Of a stretch of DNA of 64,000 nt, positions 34,431 through 46,394 are shown piece after piece. A program made the position numbers and the translations under genes. Position 1 is the first letter of the stretch. Every line of letters starts with the position of its first letter. The stretch comes from Mallotus nudiflorus (lineage: Eukaryota; Streptophyta; Magnoliopsida; Malpighiales; Euphorbiaceae). Location of the stretch: NCBI GenBank assembly GCA_947683625.1, contig CANTUR010001075.1:1-64000 (forward strand). The letters are read 5' to 3'. The notes under the pieces are model-generated. The model did no database searches. It was not told the DNA's origin and was given only the letters and a program-made list of their open reading frames with translations.

Positions 34431-36100
34431 CATTTTCTCCTCTAATAATCATGTTAGTGATGTTGGTTGGTTCATTTTAGGCCTTCTTTAGTTTCGGCTT
34501 GTCTTGCCCTTATGCATCCGGATTCCTAGCTCCTTTAGATGTGTCGATGAAGTTGCTAAGTTTGCCATTTTGTACCAGTCTGTCTATAGCATTCTTCAGT
34601 TCTCTACGGGCCTCGGTGTTATGCCCGTAATCTCAGTGATATTGGCAATAGTGCTCTCTATCTTGCATGGCTCTCCAGTTTGGGCTTATTCTTCTAGCTG
34701 GAGTAATTCCTACTCCATTTTATTTGACCCATATGAGGATCCTGGATCTAGAGGTAGTTAAAGGTGTATATCTTTCAACTCCCTTTTTAAACCTTTCCAT
34801 TGGGTTTCTGAAATTTGTTCATGGAAAGCTTACTTTTCTAGGTCTTGATCTTTCTTCTTTTGTTGGTGCTTTCTCTTCATCCTTTCACATCCTTCTGTCT
34901 TCATCCATTTCTATCATTTTGACCACTATAGCCATCACCTCTACGAAAGTGCCTGATTCTTTTGTCATTATCTTGTCTTGAGGGCTTCGATAGCCACTTC
35001 ATCTACAAGATAGAGGTCATTGATATTTTTTTATTTGTAAGGCCACCTTATTAATTTTCATGGCCACCTTATTGAACCGGTCCAAGTAGCTTCGTAGTGA
35101 TTCATTAATCTCCAATCGAAACATTCAGAGGTCATTGATGTTTTTGGATGGGGGAATGTTGGTGATGAACCTAGTTCAAAATTTCACGGCTAGGTCTTTA
35201 AAAGAGATGATGTAGTTCTCAGGAAGTCGATGAAACCATTTTTTTAGCATTCTTTGTGAGCATGCTTAGGAGAACCCTACACATGATTCCATCATTCATG
35301 TTCTAGAGCAACACTCTTGTTCTAAATGAGGATATATGGTTGACAGCATCTTTGATTCCATTATATTGGTCCAGTTGTGGCATTCTAAATTTAGTTGGGA
35401 TCTTTGTCTGGATTATCCTTCTTATAAAGGGTGTTGTTCCCTCCATAACACATTTATCTTCCTTCCTCAGTCTTGTGCGGGCCGTGTGTATAACCTCTTC
35501 AACCTTTTGGGTCAATTTTAAGTCATCAAGAGCTAGAACCATTGACTGGATTCCCCTTCTGGAGCTCTACACTTCCCTTTGCTTCCTCCAAGTAATTTCA
35601 AAGGTATGGTGTTGTTTTCTATGTGAGTTGATCCAGGGTTGCTACTTTGAATCAAGGTTTTCAATTGCTATTGCATAAGGGCCATCTGAGCTTGGATGTT
35701 TCATATCATTGCTTCTTGGCTTATTACGGTGAGGTTGAGTGTTTGGGCCACAGTGTTTAAGTTAGGTGTAGTTATGGCTGGTGTATCTATTAGGTTTGGA
35801 AAAGGTATGAAAGGTATAGGTCGGTGATGATGTTGCAAAGGAGAATAATATAAGAAGTCAATGCCAAGATCTAGCCATCCTTCATTGTTTCAAAGGGGAA
35901 TATGCATACCACTAGATGAGGGTCAACATACTAGAAAGGGGCTAAAGGTATTATTGATGGGAGTGGTGCTGATAGATTGACTAAAGGAATGGGGACGGAG
36001 AGGTTGATGTGATTGTCAAGAGTCGAGATTGGCGGTGGGCTGGAAGTCATGGTGTCGATGTCTTAATTTGGAAAATTTACAAATAGCTTTTACCCAAGAG
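34431..36100 (-). pseudogene. Element C: gag
   Basis: 35542-35303 reads IPTKFRMPQLDQYNGIKDAV, the start of the capsid core. Then LAVKF and FITNIPPSKNINDL, NESLRSYLDRFNKVAMKI, ESGTFVEVMAIVVKMIEMDE and RFKKGVERYTPLT in shifted frames, and near 34640 a zinc-knuckle area with HYCQYH-DYGHNTE. The same blocks appear in fragment D (37690-38943), so both are one gag family. Many stops. The proximal part (35550-36100) shows little recognisable coding. Confidence 0.7.
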
Positions 36101-36118
36101 TCCCTACAGACAATGCCA
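36101..36118 (-). promoter_or_regulatory. Primer-binding site of element C
   Basis: The minus strand reads TGGCATTGTCTGTAGGGA, two bases after the LTR end. It resembles the TGGCGCCGTCTGTGGGGA type common in plant gypsy elements, with C-to-T and G-to-A changes, and differs from the site used by A and B. Confidence 0.75.
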
Positions 36119-36120
36119 CT

Positions 36121-36527
36121 TGATAACTTGCTTTTCGAAACTCCTGAGCTAGAACCCCTTAAGTGGTAAACAAAGGGCAATGTGAGAGGTAGGGAAAATC
36201 CCGAAAAGCCCTCCTATGTCTAAGTCAAAGTGTACAGAGAGAGCATCTAGATAGAGAAGGAGAATAATAAGAATACAAGAGAATAGAATGAATAAGGAGG
36301 AAGAATATGGGGTCCTACTTAAAGGGATAGTGATGCTCAAACCTAAAAGGACTAGGATTCCACTTTGAATAAGAGTCCTAAACCAATTAGGAGATTGTTC
36401 CTTCTTTTTTAGGAGTCTCCTGTTTCAAGAACCTTTTCTTGAATGTTTTTGTTCATTTTTCCTTTCCGAGTAGCCTGTATAGGAAATAAAGATCTTAATT
36501 AAATAGGAATATATATATGGGGTATCA
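36121..36527 (-). repeat. 5' LTR of element C (407 bp)
   Basis: On the minus strand it starts TGATACCCC and ends GTTATCA, giving TGATA...TATCA inverted ends, and is followed by the primer-binding site. It is far shorter than the ~2.1-kb LTRs of A and B. No second copy is in the window. Confidence 0.75.
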
Positions 36528-37210
36528 AATATATTATTAGTTATAGATATTATGATATTTAAATTACGGTTAAATGCAAATTAATAAATATTTAATGAAT
36601 ATTATATAATATTTAATTATTAATTAAAACTATACTTAATATGTAAGGTTTCATATTACATAATATATACATATATAAATTAGTACTATATAATAATGCT
36701 AAATCAATTATATAACATTTAAATTGCTTATAGTATGAAAACTACATAGTTTGAATCAATACATTAATATAAAATTTTATACTAATATTTATGTCAATAT
36801 GAAATAATTATTATTTAAAGTTCAAAATAAATATGAAATTTTCACAATTTAAAATTAATATTTTAAAAAATAATACATATATTTTAGAAATAAAATAAAC
36901 ATTAATTAATATTTTTAAACATGATTAAATTTTGAATAAAATTAAACTAAAATTTTGAAATTAAGCATTTAGCGACGGATTTAAAATTTCATCGCTAATT
37001 TAGAGACATATTTGGTTTCCATCGCTATTTTAGCGACGGATTTGATTTCCATCGTCGTTCATCACTTTTTTAGCGATGGAATTGCAATTGTGGTGGAAAT
37101 GTAATGATGGATTCAAATTTTCATCGCTAAATTAAATCAATTTACTTTTTTAAATTCATTATGTTGATAAGGTTATTATTGCATCGCTAAATCAATAGAT
37201 TCTTGTAGTG
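36528..37210. mobile_element. CACTA-type (En/Spm) DNA transposon, right end only
   Basis: The last bases TTCTTGTAGTG (37200-37210) are the reverse complement of CACTACAAGAA, the typical plant CACTA terminus. Inside it are subterminal repeats in both orientations: TAGCGACGGA (about 36970, 37033), TAGCGATGGA (37071) and CATCGCTAA (about 36990, 37124, 37182). The left part (36528-36960) is very AT-rich with no coding sequence. Element C's LTR begins at 36527, so C probably inserted into or deleted this transposon. Confidence 0.72.
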
Positions 37211-37287
37211 ATTAAACACAACATACATGTTCATTAATTATACATTTTAGATTAAAAAATGAAAATGATGGAACATTCTCAACTAGA

Positions 37288-37292
<5 letters not shown>

Positions 37293-37336
<44 letters not shown>
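37293..37336. repeat. (TA)n microsatellite
   Basis: TA run of about 20 units, just beyond the CACTA end. Confidence 0.95.
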
Positions 37337-37339
<3 letters not shown>

Positions 37340-37433
37340 TTGTATTTTTTACTAAAATGCGTTGACCTCTAGAATCACTATAATTAGACTTCACTTCCCA
37401 AATTTGATTTCCCTTCTCCAAATTGAATAGAAG

Positions 37434-37634
37434 TTTCAACATAACCTTGTTTCATCACTAGCTCATATGAAATGGAAAACTGATCTAATGGAACATTATC
37501 AACTAGAAATGTCATGCCTACTACTTCCTCACCCACTTCTAGCATGCCTTGTAAGTTGTAATCAAGATATTATTCAATGGAAGCAGGATTTATTTCTAGA
37601 TTCACAAAAGATAATGGAATGTCTATCCGCTCAG
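37434..37634 (+). other. Putative orphan exon, 67 codons
   Basis: Between AATAGAAG (acceptor-like) and CTCAG/GTATGT (good donor) lies an open stretch of 201 bp, phase 0 at both ends. It reads FQHNLVSSLAHMKWKTDLM, EHYQLEMSCLLLPHPLLACL and NQDIIQWKQDLFLD, then MECLSAQ. The composition is protein-like and unlike the gag/pol around it. I do not recognise the family. It could be a captured host exon, a remnant of a broken gene, or a piece of an antisense gene of element D. Confidence 0.35.
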
Positions 37635-37689
37635 GTATGTACTTCATATTTTTTCCTTTCATCAGGGATTTAAATTGACCTAGTTCGCA

Positions 37690-38943
37690 TTGCTGGTGCT
37701 TTACAAACTTTTTCTTCATCCTTGACGAATCAATATTTCCAAGAATTAAATATTAATTGATTCTGAAATAACTTTGCTAAGAATGAAACCATATACTTCT
37801 ACCTTTACTCTACTGCTTTAAGCCTCTAATTCACTGTTTCCATTTGGTGAAGAGTTTTCCCTCCATAGAAGCTTGTGATGGGGTTTTGGATGATCTTTGA
37901 ATCGATGATAGAGCCTCTCATCACTTAGTATCCCTTCCAATATAAAATGTTGATAGCACTCCCATCATTAATTAGATGCCTTTTTACTAGATAATTTTGG
38001 ATGTATGCACTTATAACCAATGCATCATTGTGAGGATGTTAAGCATGTTCCTCATCCTCAGGTTAGAAGGTGATAACCGTTTTCTATTTGGACACTAGGC
38101 ATCCCTCCTTCTGCGTTCTCTTCAATTTCTTGTCAATTGATGTTTCTCCTCCAATAATCATGTTAATGACTCCATCCACCTCATTCCACGCTTTCTTATC
38201 TCCATTCTAATCATTTAAATCTCTATCTTTTCTGTCATTATCTGTAAATCTGCCTAGCTTTCCATTTTTGATTAATTATTCAATTACCCACTTAAGGTCT
38301 CAACACGTATTTGTCTCATGCCCATAGTCTTAATGGTATTGACAATAGAATATTCTGTCTTGCATTCTTATTCTAGATAGACTTAATTTTTTGGTTGGAG
38401 GTATAGTTACACCATTCTGCCTGATCCACATAAGAATTTCTAACCTTGGGGCATTTAAAGGTGTATACTTTTCAGTTTCTCTTTTGAATCCCTCCACTGA
38501 ATTTTTAAAGTTGTTATGAGGAGTTATGGGCCTCCTTAGATCAACCCTTTTAATCTTCCTGTAAGGTGGCCTTTCATCGTCCTCACGTAGCCTTCTATCA
38601 TCATCTAACTTGATCAACTTTGTGTCTATAGACATAACCTCGGAGAAAGTGCGAGGCTTTTTTGTCATGATTTTGTCTATGAGCTTTCCCAACTAAGTTC
38701 TATTCTTTATTGCCTCTATGGCTACTTTATCACTTAGATTCTTAATCTGCATAGCAACTTTATTCAACACATCTAGGTAACTCCTCAATGATTCATTGGC
38801 TTCTTATTTGCATATCTGAAGATCATTTATATTTTTGGTAGGAGGAATATTAGTGATAAATAGAGTCTTAAAGTTCTCAACCAACTCTTCAAAGGATGAA
38901 ATAGAGTTCTTGGAAGCTTGATCAGCTTTGTCGTCATGGACAT
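37690..38943 (-). pseudogene. Fragment D: Tat-type gag and protease
   Basis: Minus strand: SFEELVENFKTLFITNIPPT, ANESLRSYLDVLNKVAMQI, then the open stretch 38692-38330 (KPRTFSEVMSIDTKLIKLDD, FKRETEKYTPLNAPRLEIL, FYCQYH). The zinc-knuckle area reads HYDYGHETNTC. A protease segment (HLINDGSAINILYW, about 37990-37950) follows with an intact D-G-S. The fragment shares its blocks with C's gag but is less decayed. It is cut at 38943 by the end of element F's LTR; RT and the rest are absent. Confidence 0.75.
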
Positions 38944-39277
38944 TGTCATTACCTAAACCATGAGTCATGACCGGCACTAGGGAACGAGAATTCTTTTGAA
39001 TTCAAAACCCATAGCAAGCCTTAAAAATAAAACACATACAATAATAATGTTAAAAATATACCAGAATTAGAACTTTATTTATTATATCATAATAAAATAT
39101 CTCTTCATACAATATCCAAGTACAAGGTTCTAATAATACAACACACTACAAATACAATAACACTACTAATACAGTGATTACTAAGATACAAGAAAACAAC
39201 AGCTCAGCGTTTACACAAATCGGCCAAGGAGGAAAGAGTCTGGCGAATAGTGCTACGAGGGAAGTCTGAAGTAAAAG
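38944..39277 (-). repeat. Element F 3' LTR, distal part
   Basis: The reverse complement resembles the last ~410 bp of solo LTR E: CTTCAGAC near its start, GGCTTGCTATGGGTT, AGAATTCTCGTTCCCTAG, CCGGTCATGA and a TGACA end. It is the part missing from the LTR piece at 42540-45180. Confidence 0.8.
39273..39277. repeat. Target-site duplication of solo LTR E, left copy
   Basis: AAAAG immediately before the LTR start TGTAATATCCC, identical to 42535-42539. Confidence 0.85.
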
Positions 39278-42200
39278 TGTAATATCCCGTGTTTTTAAAT
39301 AGTTTTATACTGCATCGGGATATGCAGTGTTAATAATTTTTGTATATATTTATGATATTTCATGAGTTGTTATTTAATTAAAATTGATTTTTTTATTTAT
39401 TTTATGTTATTTTAAGTACTTTATGTAAAATTTTCCCGGGACTTGCATTTCCGAGGAAATTGACACGTAAATTATTTATTATTAATTATTTTAAATAGAT
39501 TTCCACATTTGCATGAACTCATATTTATTTTAAAAGTACTAGATAGAGTGTGTATATGTGTATTTATTTATTTAACTAGGGTTTAATTAATTACCCTAAT
39601 CTTTATTATTTATTATTTAATTATTTTTTTTAGTGTATAAATTATTTAATATATTAAATTATATTTGTGTGGTGTATATCTAATGTGTGTGAGTTTATAT
39701 TATTTTAATATGTAGTGTAAATGTATATATATATACATATACATTTATTATTTAAACAAAATATAAAGTTTGAGTTATTTACGAGTTTACCATCGAAGCT
39801 TCTCCTTCTTCCCCGATCACCTCCCTCTCCATCACCGCCGTCTATCAGCCTTCCCCTTGCCCTCAGTGTGCATCCCGGTGTGCCACCTCCTTCCCTAGCC
39901 TTCCCCGCCGCCAGCAGCTCCCTATTCCGTCGTGGTTTGGCCAGAATAAGCTCGGGAAGCCGAAACTTGAGTCACCGTCGTTCACAGCATTTTCGACCAC
40001 TGTTTCTGACACCGCCCATCTCTTTCTTCTCCTTGAGCTCCGGTGAGTGTGATTCCAAGCTTTGTTTCACTTAAAATGGACTAGATTTGCCTAGATTTCA
40101 ATTTTTGCAATTCGGCCATTTTAGGGTTCTTGATTTTTTTGAACTTCAAATTGATTGATTCATGAAAAATTCCTTCACAAATTTTGCTCCCCTTAGCTTA
40201 ATCTACATGTGTGAATTTTTGTAGAATTTTTGGGAATTATTTTGATTTTTAGGTATTTTGAATATTTTATTATTATTTTCTAATTTTCGAAAATTAATTA
40301 ATTAAATTATGAAATTGTGTTTTATGCTAATTATAAGTGTTGAAATGAATTATAGAAATTTATTTGGAATTTTTATGAATTTCTATGTATTTATTTTGAA
40401 TTTAATTAGTTTATGTAATTTTGAAAAATAGGGTTAATTGTGTGTTTAATTGAAATTAATTAGTTAATTGAGTTTATTTATTGATATTATTGATAAATAT
40501 GTTGAGAAAATTAATTTTGTGCAATTATATTATTTTTGGTGAATTTTTGGATTTATTTTAGTATATTTATATATATAGGGGTATTTTGGTAATTTTACCC
40601 TAAATTGGCTAAAAATGTAATTAAATTGGTTTTAATAGATATTTAGGGTATAAAAATGATTTCTACAAATTATTTGGTATTTTAAAGTAATTAAAACTAT
40701 TTTTCGTAAATTGTTTTCAATTATATATATAATATACGATTTTTCTAATAAAATGAGTTTTTATTGGTTTTTACTGTGTTTTAGGATTAATTACATAATT
40801 TCTACTTATTAAATGTGTTTTTAGTATATAAGGGTATTTTCGGTATTTTTATATTGTTCTGTGAATTGTGGACCTCGGTCGGTAATTTGTAGTTTGGAGT
40901 CCGACCAAGGGATTTTGATTGTGATTCTGTGTCTATTTTTCGAAGTGTGTTTCTTTGTAGGGCCGACTCTACTCTTTGAGTAGAGAGATGTCTGTTTTAT
41001 AAGGGAGGTTCTGCCGGATTTTCAGTAGAATTCTCGTAAAACATGATGTTTGGTCAAACCCTAATTCTGATTCTGTGTCTAATATTCTAGATCGAGTTTC
41101 TAGGATTTTCTATTAGGTTTATTCTAATGTCTGTTATTTTTGCATCGAGATCGAGGCCTAGTGGACCAGGCCCATCGAACCCATCTCGAGGAACGCACTA
41201 AGTGTGAGTTACTATTTTATATATATATGCTTTAGGATGCATGATTTTAGAAATATATGTTTTATTTTGATTAAATGTGCATAAATAATTCAATTAGTAT
41301 TTAAGTTTATTTTTAGTTTATATTCGGTATATTTTGGTATATTTTCAAATTATATGCATGTTTTATTAATAATTATTCTTAAAATGTTTTTACGTATATC
41401 CTTAGTATATTCTTAGTTTATTTTGTAATTAAATTGGATTTATTTGACGTATATATATATTTGAAATATACCTAGTTTACTTTTGGTATATTTCTAGTAT
41501 ATATATGGTTATTGTTGCTATTATATTTAAATTCATGCATCATTTACTTTTATGAATGTATGCTTTATATTTCAATGAAGGATATCAATAGAACGTGCTA
41601 CCTAGTGGGCAGCACTAGGACCGAGTACGTACCGGTACGCTTATAGCATTTAGGCTATATTACTAACCATTTATGGATATTGATTGGATATGATTATTTG
41701 ATGTGTGAGATATGATTTGGGAGTGTGATTGCTGGAGCTCGGTTGACTAAGTGTCTCGGGGTCAATCACACTGACAGTCAGACTGCTAGAGCTCGGTTGA
41801 CTTAGTGTCTCGGGGCCAATCTACTGTCCAAATGGATCAAGTGATTATATTGGAATAAGTGAGCCTGTATGGCTAGAGTGTTGTCTAACACTATTTGAGG
41901 TTGCGATTTTCTAGGGTTCTATTCGATCCTTCATAAACAGTGATTTTCAATAAATATATAAAATGATTTTATTGCATTTGTGTGTATTTGCTTGTATATA
42001 TATATTTATATATATATTATTGACTGTATACATTGTCATTTAATATGCATGTATATATATTATAGTAATTCACTCAGTGAGGTCTGACTCCCCTCCGTTG
42101 ACTTTTTTTTTTCAGGAGAGTCATCATCTTCAGACCTTAGTAGCATGCCTGTAAGCCGGATTTCTTCCGCCCTGGCTTTATTATGTAAACTGCTCACTTG

Positions 42201-42534
42201 AGTTTTATTTTATGATCTAGACACTGCAGCAGTCATAAAATTGTTAAAAGATATTGTATTATATTTGTATGAGATATGTACTTTAAATATTTGAATTGAA
42301 ACTTGTATTAAAAGAGTTTATTTATATATATGAGATGAGAATTTGATGTAAATCCTGTGGTGGATTATTATTTTGATATTTATGATTTTTTTTCGCTGCA
42401 TAGTATTTTACTTAAATGTGTTGTTATTATTACTATTGCATGTTTTATTTTATTTTAGGCTTGCTACGGGTTCCGGATTCGAAAGAATTCCCATTCCCTA
42501 GCACCGGTCATGGCCCCTGTTTTGGGTCGTGACA
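39278..42534 (+). mobile_element. Element E: solo LTR of a Del/Tekay-like gypsy element (3257 bp)
   Basis: Begins TGTAATATCCCGTG and ends GGGTCGTGACA, flanked by AAAAG on both sides. No internal retrotransposon sequence lies within. The inside aligns with element F's LTR: the AGTAATTCACTCAGTGAGGT block (42063), the GGACCAGGCCCATC block (41164), the AGCTCGGTTGACT duplication (41731) and the C/T-rich part (39790-40060) with a possible splice donor TCCG/GTGAGTG at 40037. The last suggests an LTR-internal 5' exon and intron. The open frame 39721-40074 covers this C/T-rich stretch and is not supported as a gene. Confidence 0.9.
41731..41835. repeat. 53-bp tandem duplication in the E LTR
   Basis: GCTGGAGCTCGGTTGACT at 41731 and GCTAGAGCTCGGTTGACT at 41784, each followed by AGTGTCTCGGGG-CAAT. 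Also present in F's LTR in reverse (about 42836-42935), so it predates the split of the two copies. Confidence 0.85.
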
Positions 42535-42539
42535 AAAAG
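42535..42539. repeat. Target-site duplication of solo LTR E, right copy
   Basis: AAAAG directly after the terminal TGACA, matching 39273-39277. Confidence 0.85.
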
Positions 42540-43149
42540 ATCTTGTAAAAAAGTATTAAGGGGAGTCAGACCTCACTGAGTGAATTATTATAATATATAT
42601 ATACATGCAACCTAAAGTCATATTCAGTCAAGCATCAATATAAATATATATATATACAGGCATATCACATAGATGCTAAAATCTACTTTTATATATAATA
42701 AAAGTACAAAAGTTTATTTGAGTGAAAGATCAAAGTAGAACCCTAAAATATTACGCAACCTCAGTCAAGAAATCTCACTAGCCAATAGGCTTACTTAATT
42801 CCAAATTAATTCTCTTATCCATTATTAGACAATACACTGGCCCTGAGACACTAAGTCAACTAAGCTCCCGCAGTCTCACTATCAGTGTGATTGGCTTTGA
42901 GACACTAGTTCAACCGAGCTCTCGCAATCACATTACTTTCTCACCACAATTCTCAATAATCGAATAATCAAGTGTCCTATTAAATAATTTGCATAATCTC
43001 AACCCTAAAATCTAACGCACTGGTACGTACACAGTCCTAGTGCAGCCTCCTAAGTAGTACATTTTACCGATATCCTTCAAATAAATTGTATAATTATTAA
43101 AATAATAAAATGCATAATTTAAACATAAATGGCATCCATTTTTAAAAAA

Positions 43150-43385
43150 AATATACAACTTATATACTAAACATATACCAAGCATATATGGAATATATAC
43201 TAATTGTATACCAAAATATACCAAATATATATGCTGAGTATATATCAAAAATATACTGAGTATATACCAAAAATATACCAACATATATATGTCACATATA
43301 TACCAAATGAATACTAAAAACATACCAAACATTTATGTCACATATCTATTAAATATATACCAAAAGTATACCAACATATTTATAA
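43150..43385. repeat. Short degenerate repeats (ATATACCAAAA type) in the F LTR
   Basis: ATATACCAAA/ACATATATG-type units of about 12-20 bp recur along the stretch. The E LTR has a weaker version (GGTATATTTT, about 41325-41500). The minus-strand open frame 43332-43012 is a by-product. Confidence 0.7.
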
Positions 43386-44965
43386 TCATTTAGTAAAATA
43401 ATTCATGTTTAAATACATTATAAAGACATGGATGCTCATAATCATGTATCTTACATGCAATACATATATAAAATAATAACTCACAGTTGTGCACTCCTCT
43501 AAACAAAATAGACTGGCCTGGTCCAATAGGCCTTGGTCTCAGTACAACTATAGAAAATAAATAATAATAACAATATTAGAATCGAACTCTTAATTTATAC
43601 TTCTAGGAATTCTAGAGAACGACTTGATTTAGGACAAAACTCGACCACAATTCAAAAACCCTAGATCGACCCAATGTCACATTTTATGAGAATTTACTAA
43701 AAATTTGGCAAAGTCTCCTCTGTAAAATGAACATCTCTATACTGAAAGTATAGTCGATCCTGCAAGCAAACACACTTCAATAATACTCAAAAGCACAACA
43801 CCTCGGGTTGGGATCCTGAACTACACAATTTCCCAATTGAGAAACACAATTCTCAAAAATCAATACTTAATAACAATATAATAAAAATCATTAAAATCCA
43901 CAAAAATCAATAAAATACCTCAATTCAAGTTATTTAAATAATAAATACATTAAATCTAATTATTTTTTTCAAATTGGTTAATAATTCTCAAATAAATTAT
44001 ATAATATTAATAAAAATTCATTTTTCAATTATTTGAAATTAAATAGTAAAATTCAGAAATAATTATTTAAATAGTTCAAATATGTAATGAAAATAGTTAA
44101 AAATTCATTTAATCACAAAAACAGTAAATAAAATTATTATTTGAATATATTTCCAAAAATTATTATTAATTAGTTAAAAATAGTAAATAATTCATAAAAA
44201 TTAATTTAATACTAATTATTATTCCAAAATTATTCAAAACATACTAATTAACCATAATTTCAAATAAAACACCAAATTTACTATTTCATATTAATTTTTC
44301 TAAAAATTAATTTTTCATATAAACCTTCAAAAGTTTGCAATAAATAATCGAGACACAATTTCAATATACTTTCTTCACAAACTACACTCCAAAATATTAT
44401 AAATAGTTTATTAAAAACACAAAGATTTTCTAGCAAGGGTCACCGGAACAGTGAGTCACCGGAAAACTCACAACCCAAAAATCAAAATAATTTCAAAAAA
44501 TCAAAACAAAAGTATATTTGAATAGATTAAGCTACACACAACAACATTTGCAAAGACATTAAGCATGAATCACAAAAAATCAAGCTCAAAAAAATTAAAA
44601 ACTAAAATTGACTTAAAATAAAACTTGAAGAAAGCTTACAATTTGGATGTTCTAAGCTTGAACTAAGCTAAGAATAAGCTTGCCCATACCAAGAGGATTC
44701 GAAAGAGCCCAAGATCACGAGCTCTCACCACCGGAAACATTACTAGGGAAGACAGACTCCTGACGACAACAGAAGGAAGAAGGAAGAGGGAGGAGGTGAT
44801 GGTGTGGCCTGTTGTGGTGGTGGCATGCAGAGGTTGGCCGAGGCACGCGCTGGTGGCTGGTGGTTCTACAACTCGCGTAGGGGAGGAAGAAGAAAAGGAA
44901 AAGAAAAGAAAAATAAAAGAAAGGAAGAAAGAGAAAATCTTGAAAAAAAAATTTTAATACTTCTG

Positions 44966-44966
<1 letters not shown>

Positions 44967-45002
<36 letters not shown>
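44967..45002. repeat. (TA)n microsatellite in the F LTR
   Basis: TA run of about 18 units near the deletion border of the LTR. Confidence 0.93.
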
Positions 45003-45003
<1 letters not shown>

Positions 45004-45185
45004 CAACACTATCACATATATATAAATCAATTGAATTTAGACTTAATAAAAGTATACTAAAAATATTTAAATACAATAAATATGCTAAATTTATACTATT
45101 CATAATTTAATAAAAATAACAATAATATTAAATAAATAAATAATATTCAACAATAAACTAACTTAAGAAACACATAGTCTCTAAC

Positions 45186-46394
45186 TTAAAACTCTACATC
45201 TCTGCATTTTGGATCCGTATGGCTCTTCTGCCTGCTAGCTACAGTCTTTAATCTCCTTTTAATCACAGCAACCTTCTCTGCTACATCCTGAACCATCTTA
45301 AATCCAGTTAATGCTCTCTCTCCAAACTCATCCCAACACAAAGGAGATCTACACTTCCTTCTATATAAAGCCTCATATGGTGCCATCTTAATACTGATAT
45401 GGTAGTTGTTATTATATGCAGACTCTACTGGTGGCAAATGATCATTCTAGCTACCTCCAAGATCCAATACACACATCCTCAAGTTTCTAGATCATGCTCT
45501 CAAATTGACCATCTATCTAAAGGTGAAAAGTAGTACTAAAATCAAGCTTAGTGCCCATTACTTCCTGTAACTTCTGCTAAAATTAAGAGGTAAACACAGA
45601 ATTTCTATCAGATACAATGGAATAGGCACTCTATGAAGGCACACAATATGCTTAACATATAGCTTAGCCAACTTAACTATAGGATAAGTGGCTTTAACTG
45701 GCAAAAAGTAAACTAATTTGGTTAACCTATCCATAATCACCCAGATGGAATCGTATCCATCCTTTAAACGAGGCAACCCTACCATAAAATCCATAACAAC
45801 TCTCTCCTACTTCCACTCAAGAATCGAAAGTGGCTGAAGCTTCCTAGAAGGCTTCTGATGCTTAGCTTTCACCTACTAACATGTCAAGCACATAGAAATA
45901 TAATCAGCTACATCCTTCTTTAATCCATCCCACCAGTACAAATCTCGAATGTTGTGGTACATCTTAGTAACACCTGGATGTACACTATAAGCTATAGAAT
46001 GTGCTTCTTCAAGGATCTCTTCTCTCAAATTATCCACATCAAGCATGCATAATCTACCACTAATCCATAAAACACCTTCATTATCAAATGTAAAACCAGT
46101 GAACTTCCCTGCACAAACATTGTCCTTAAGCTCTGCTAGAATAGAATCTCGGCCCTGAGTTGCCTTAATCCTATCTCTTAATACTAATCGTACTGTGAAC
46201 CAAGCTAGCAATCCACCTAATCTGCTAATCTTCATTATCAAACCTTGATCCACTAACTCATGCAACTCTTCGATTAAAAGTCTCCTCTCCAAACTAATGT
46301 GAGCAAGACTACCTGAGAACTTCCTACTCAAAGCATCTACTACCACATTAGCCTTTCCTAGGTGATAAAGAATATCATAATCATACTCCTTCAA
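45186..46394 (-). pseudogene. Element F: integrase, C-terminally truncated
   Basis: 46394-45876 carries the end of the RNase H region and the zinc domain HPGVTKMYHNIRDLYWWDGL then CLTC, with all four HHCC ligands. 45794-45558 starts MDFMVGLPRLKDGYDSIWVI (first Asp) and MDRLTKLVYFLPVK. After a frameshift, SDRNSVF holds the second Asp and DGQFE the Glu. 45437-45186 reads YNNNYHISIKMAPYEALYRR, KCRSPLCWDEFGERALTGFK and RQKSHTDPKCRDVEF, then ends. The family normally continues with a GPF/Y module and, in chromoviruses, a chromodomain; both are missing. Confidence 0.83.

Larger units (their letters stand above)
28633..36527 (-). mobile_element. Element C: Tat-type Ty3/gypsy retrotransposon without a visible 3' LTR
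   Basis: Minus-strand order: 5' LTR (36527-36121), primer-binding site, gag, protease, RT, archaeal-like RNase H, integrase, then a converging plus-strand antisense gene (29048-30905), a short repeated region and the satellite. No sequence like the 5' LTR is seen at the low-coordinate end. The gag type, primer-binding site and LTR differ from A and B, so it is another Tat family. The bases outside the 5' LTR are AATAT (36528-36532), the predicted target duplication. Many stops and frameshifts; inactive. Confidence 0.82.
42540..45180 (-). repeat. Element F 3' LTR, proximal part
   Basis: Reverse complement of E-like LTR sequence: GGGGAGTCAGACCTCACTGAGTGAATT at 42560, the AGCTC...AGACACTA duplication near 42836-42935, TGGCCTGGTCCAATAGGCC at 43513, and the C/T-rich exon-like part at 44690-44950. 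It lacks the last ~410 bp (found at 38944-39277) and probably the first part, since integrase coding ends abruptly next to it at about 45180. Confidence 0.8.

Noticed and set aside
43012..43332. Tyr/Ile/Trp-rich minus-strand open frame
   Set aside because: Translation of short ATATACCAAAA-type repeats in the F LTR.
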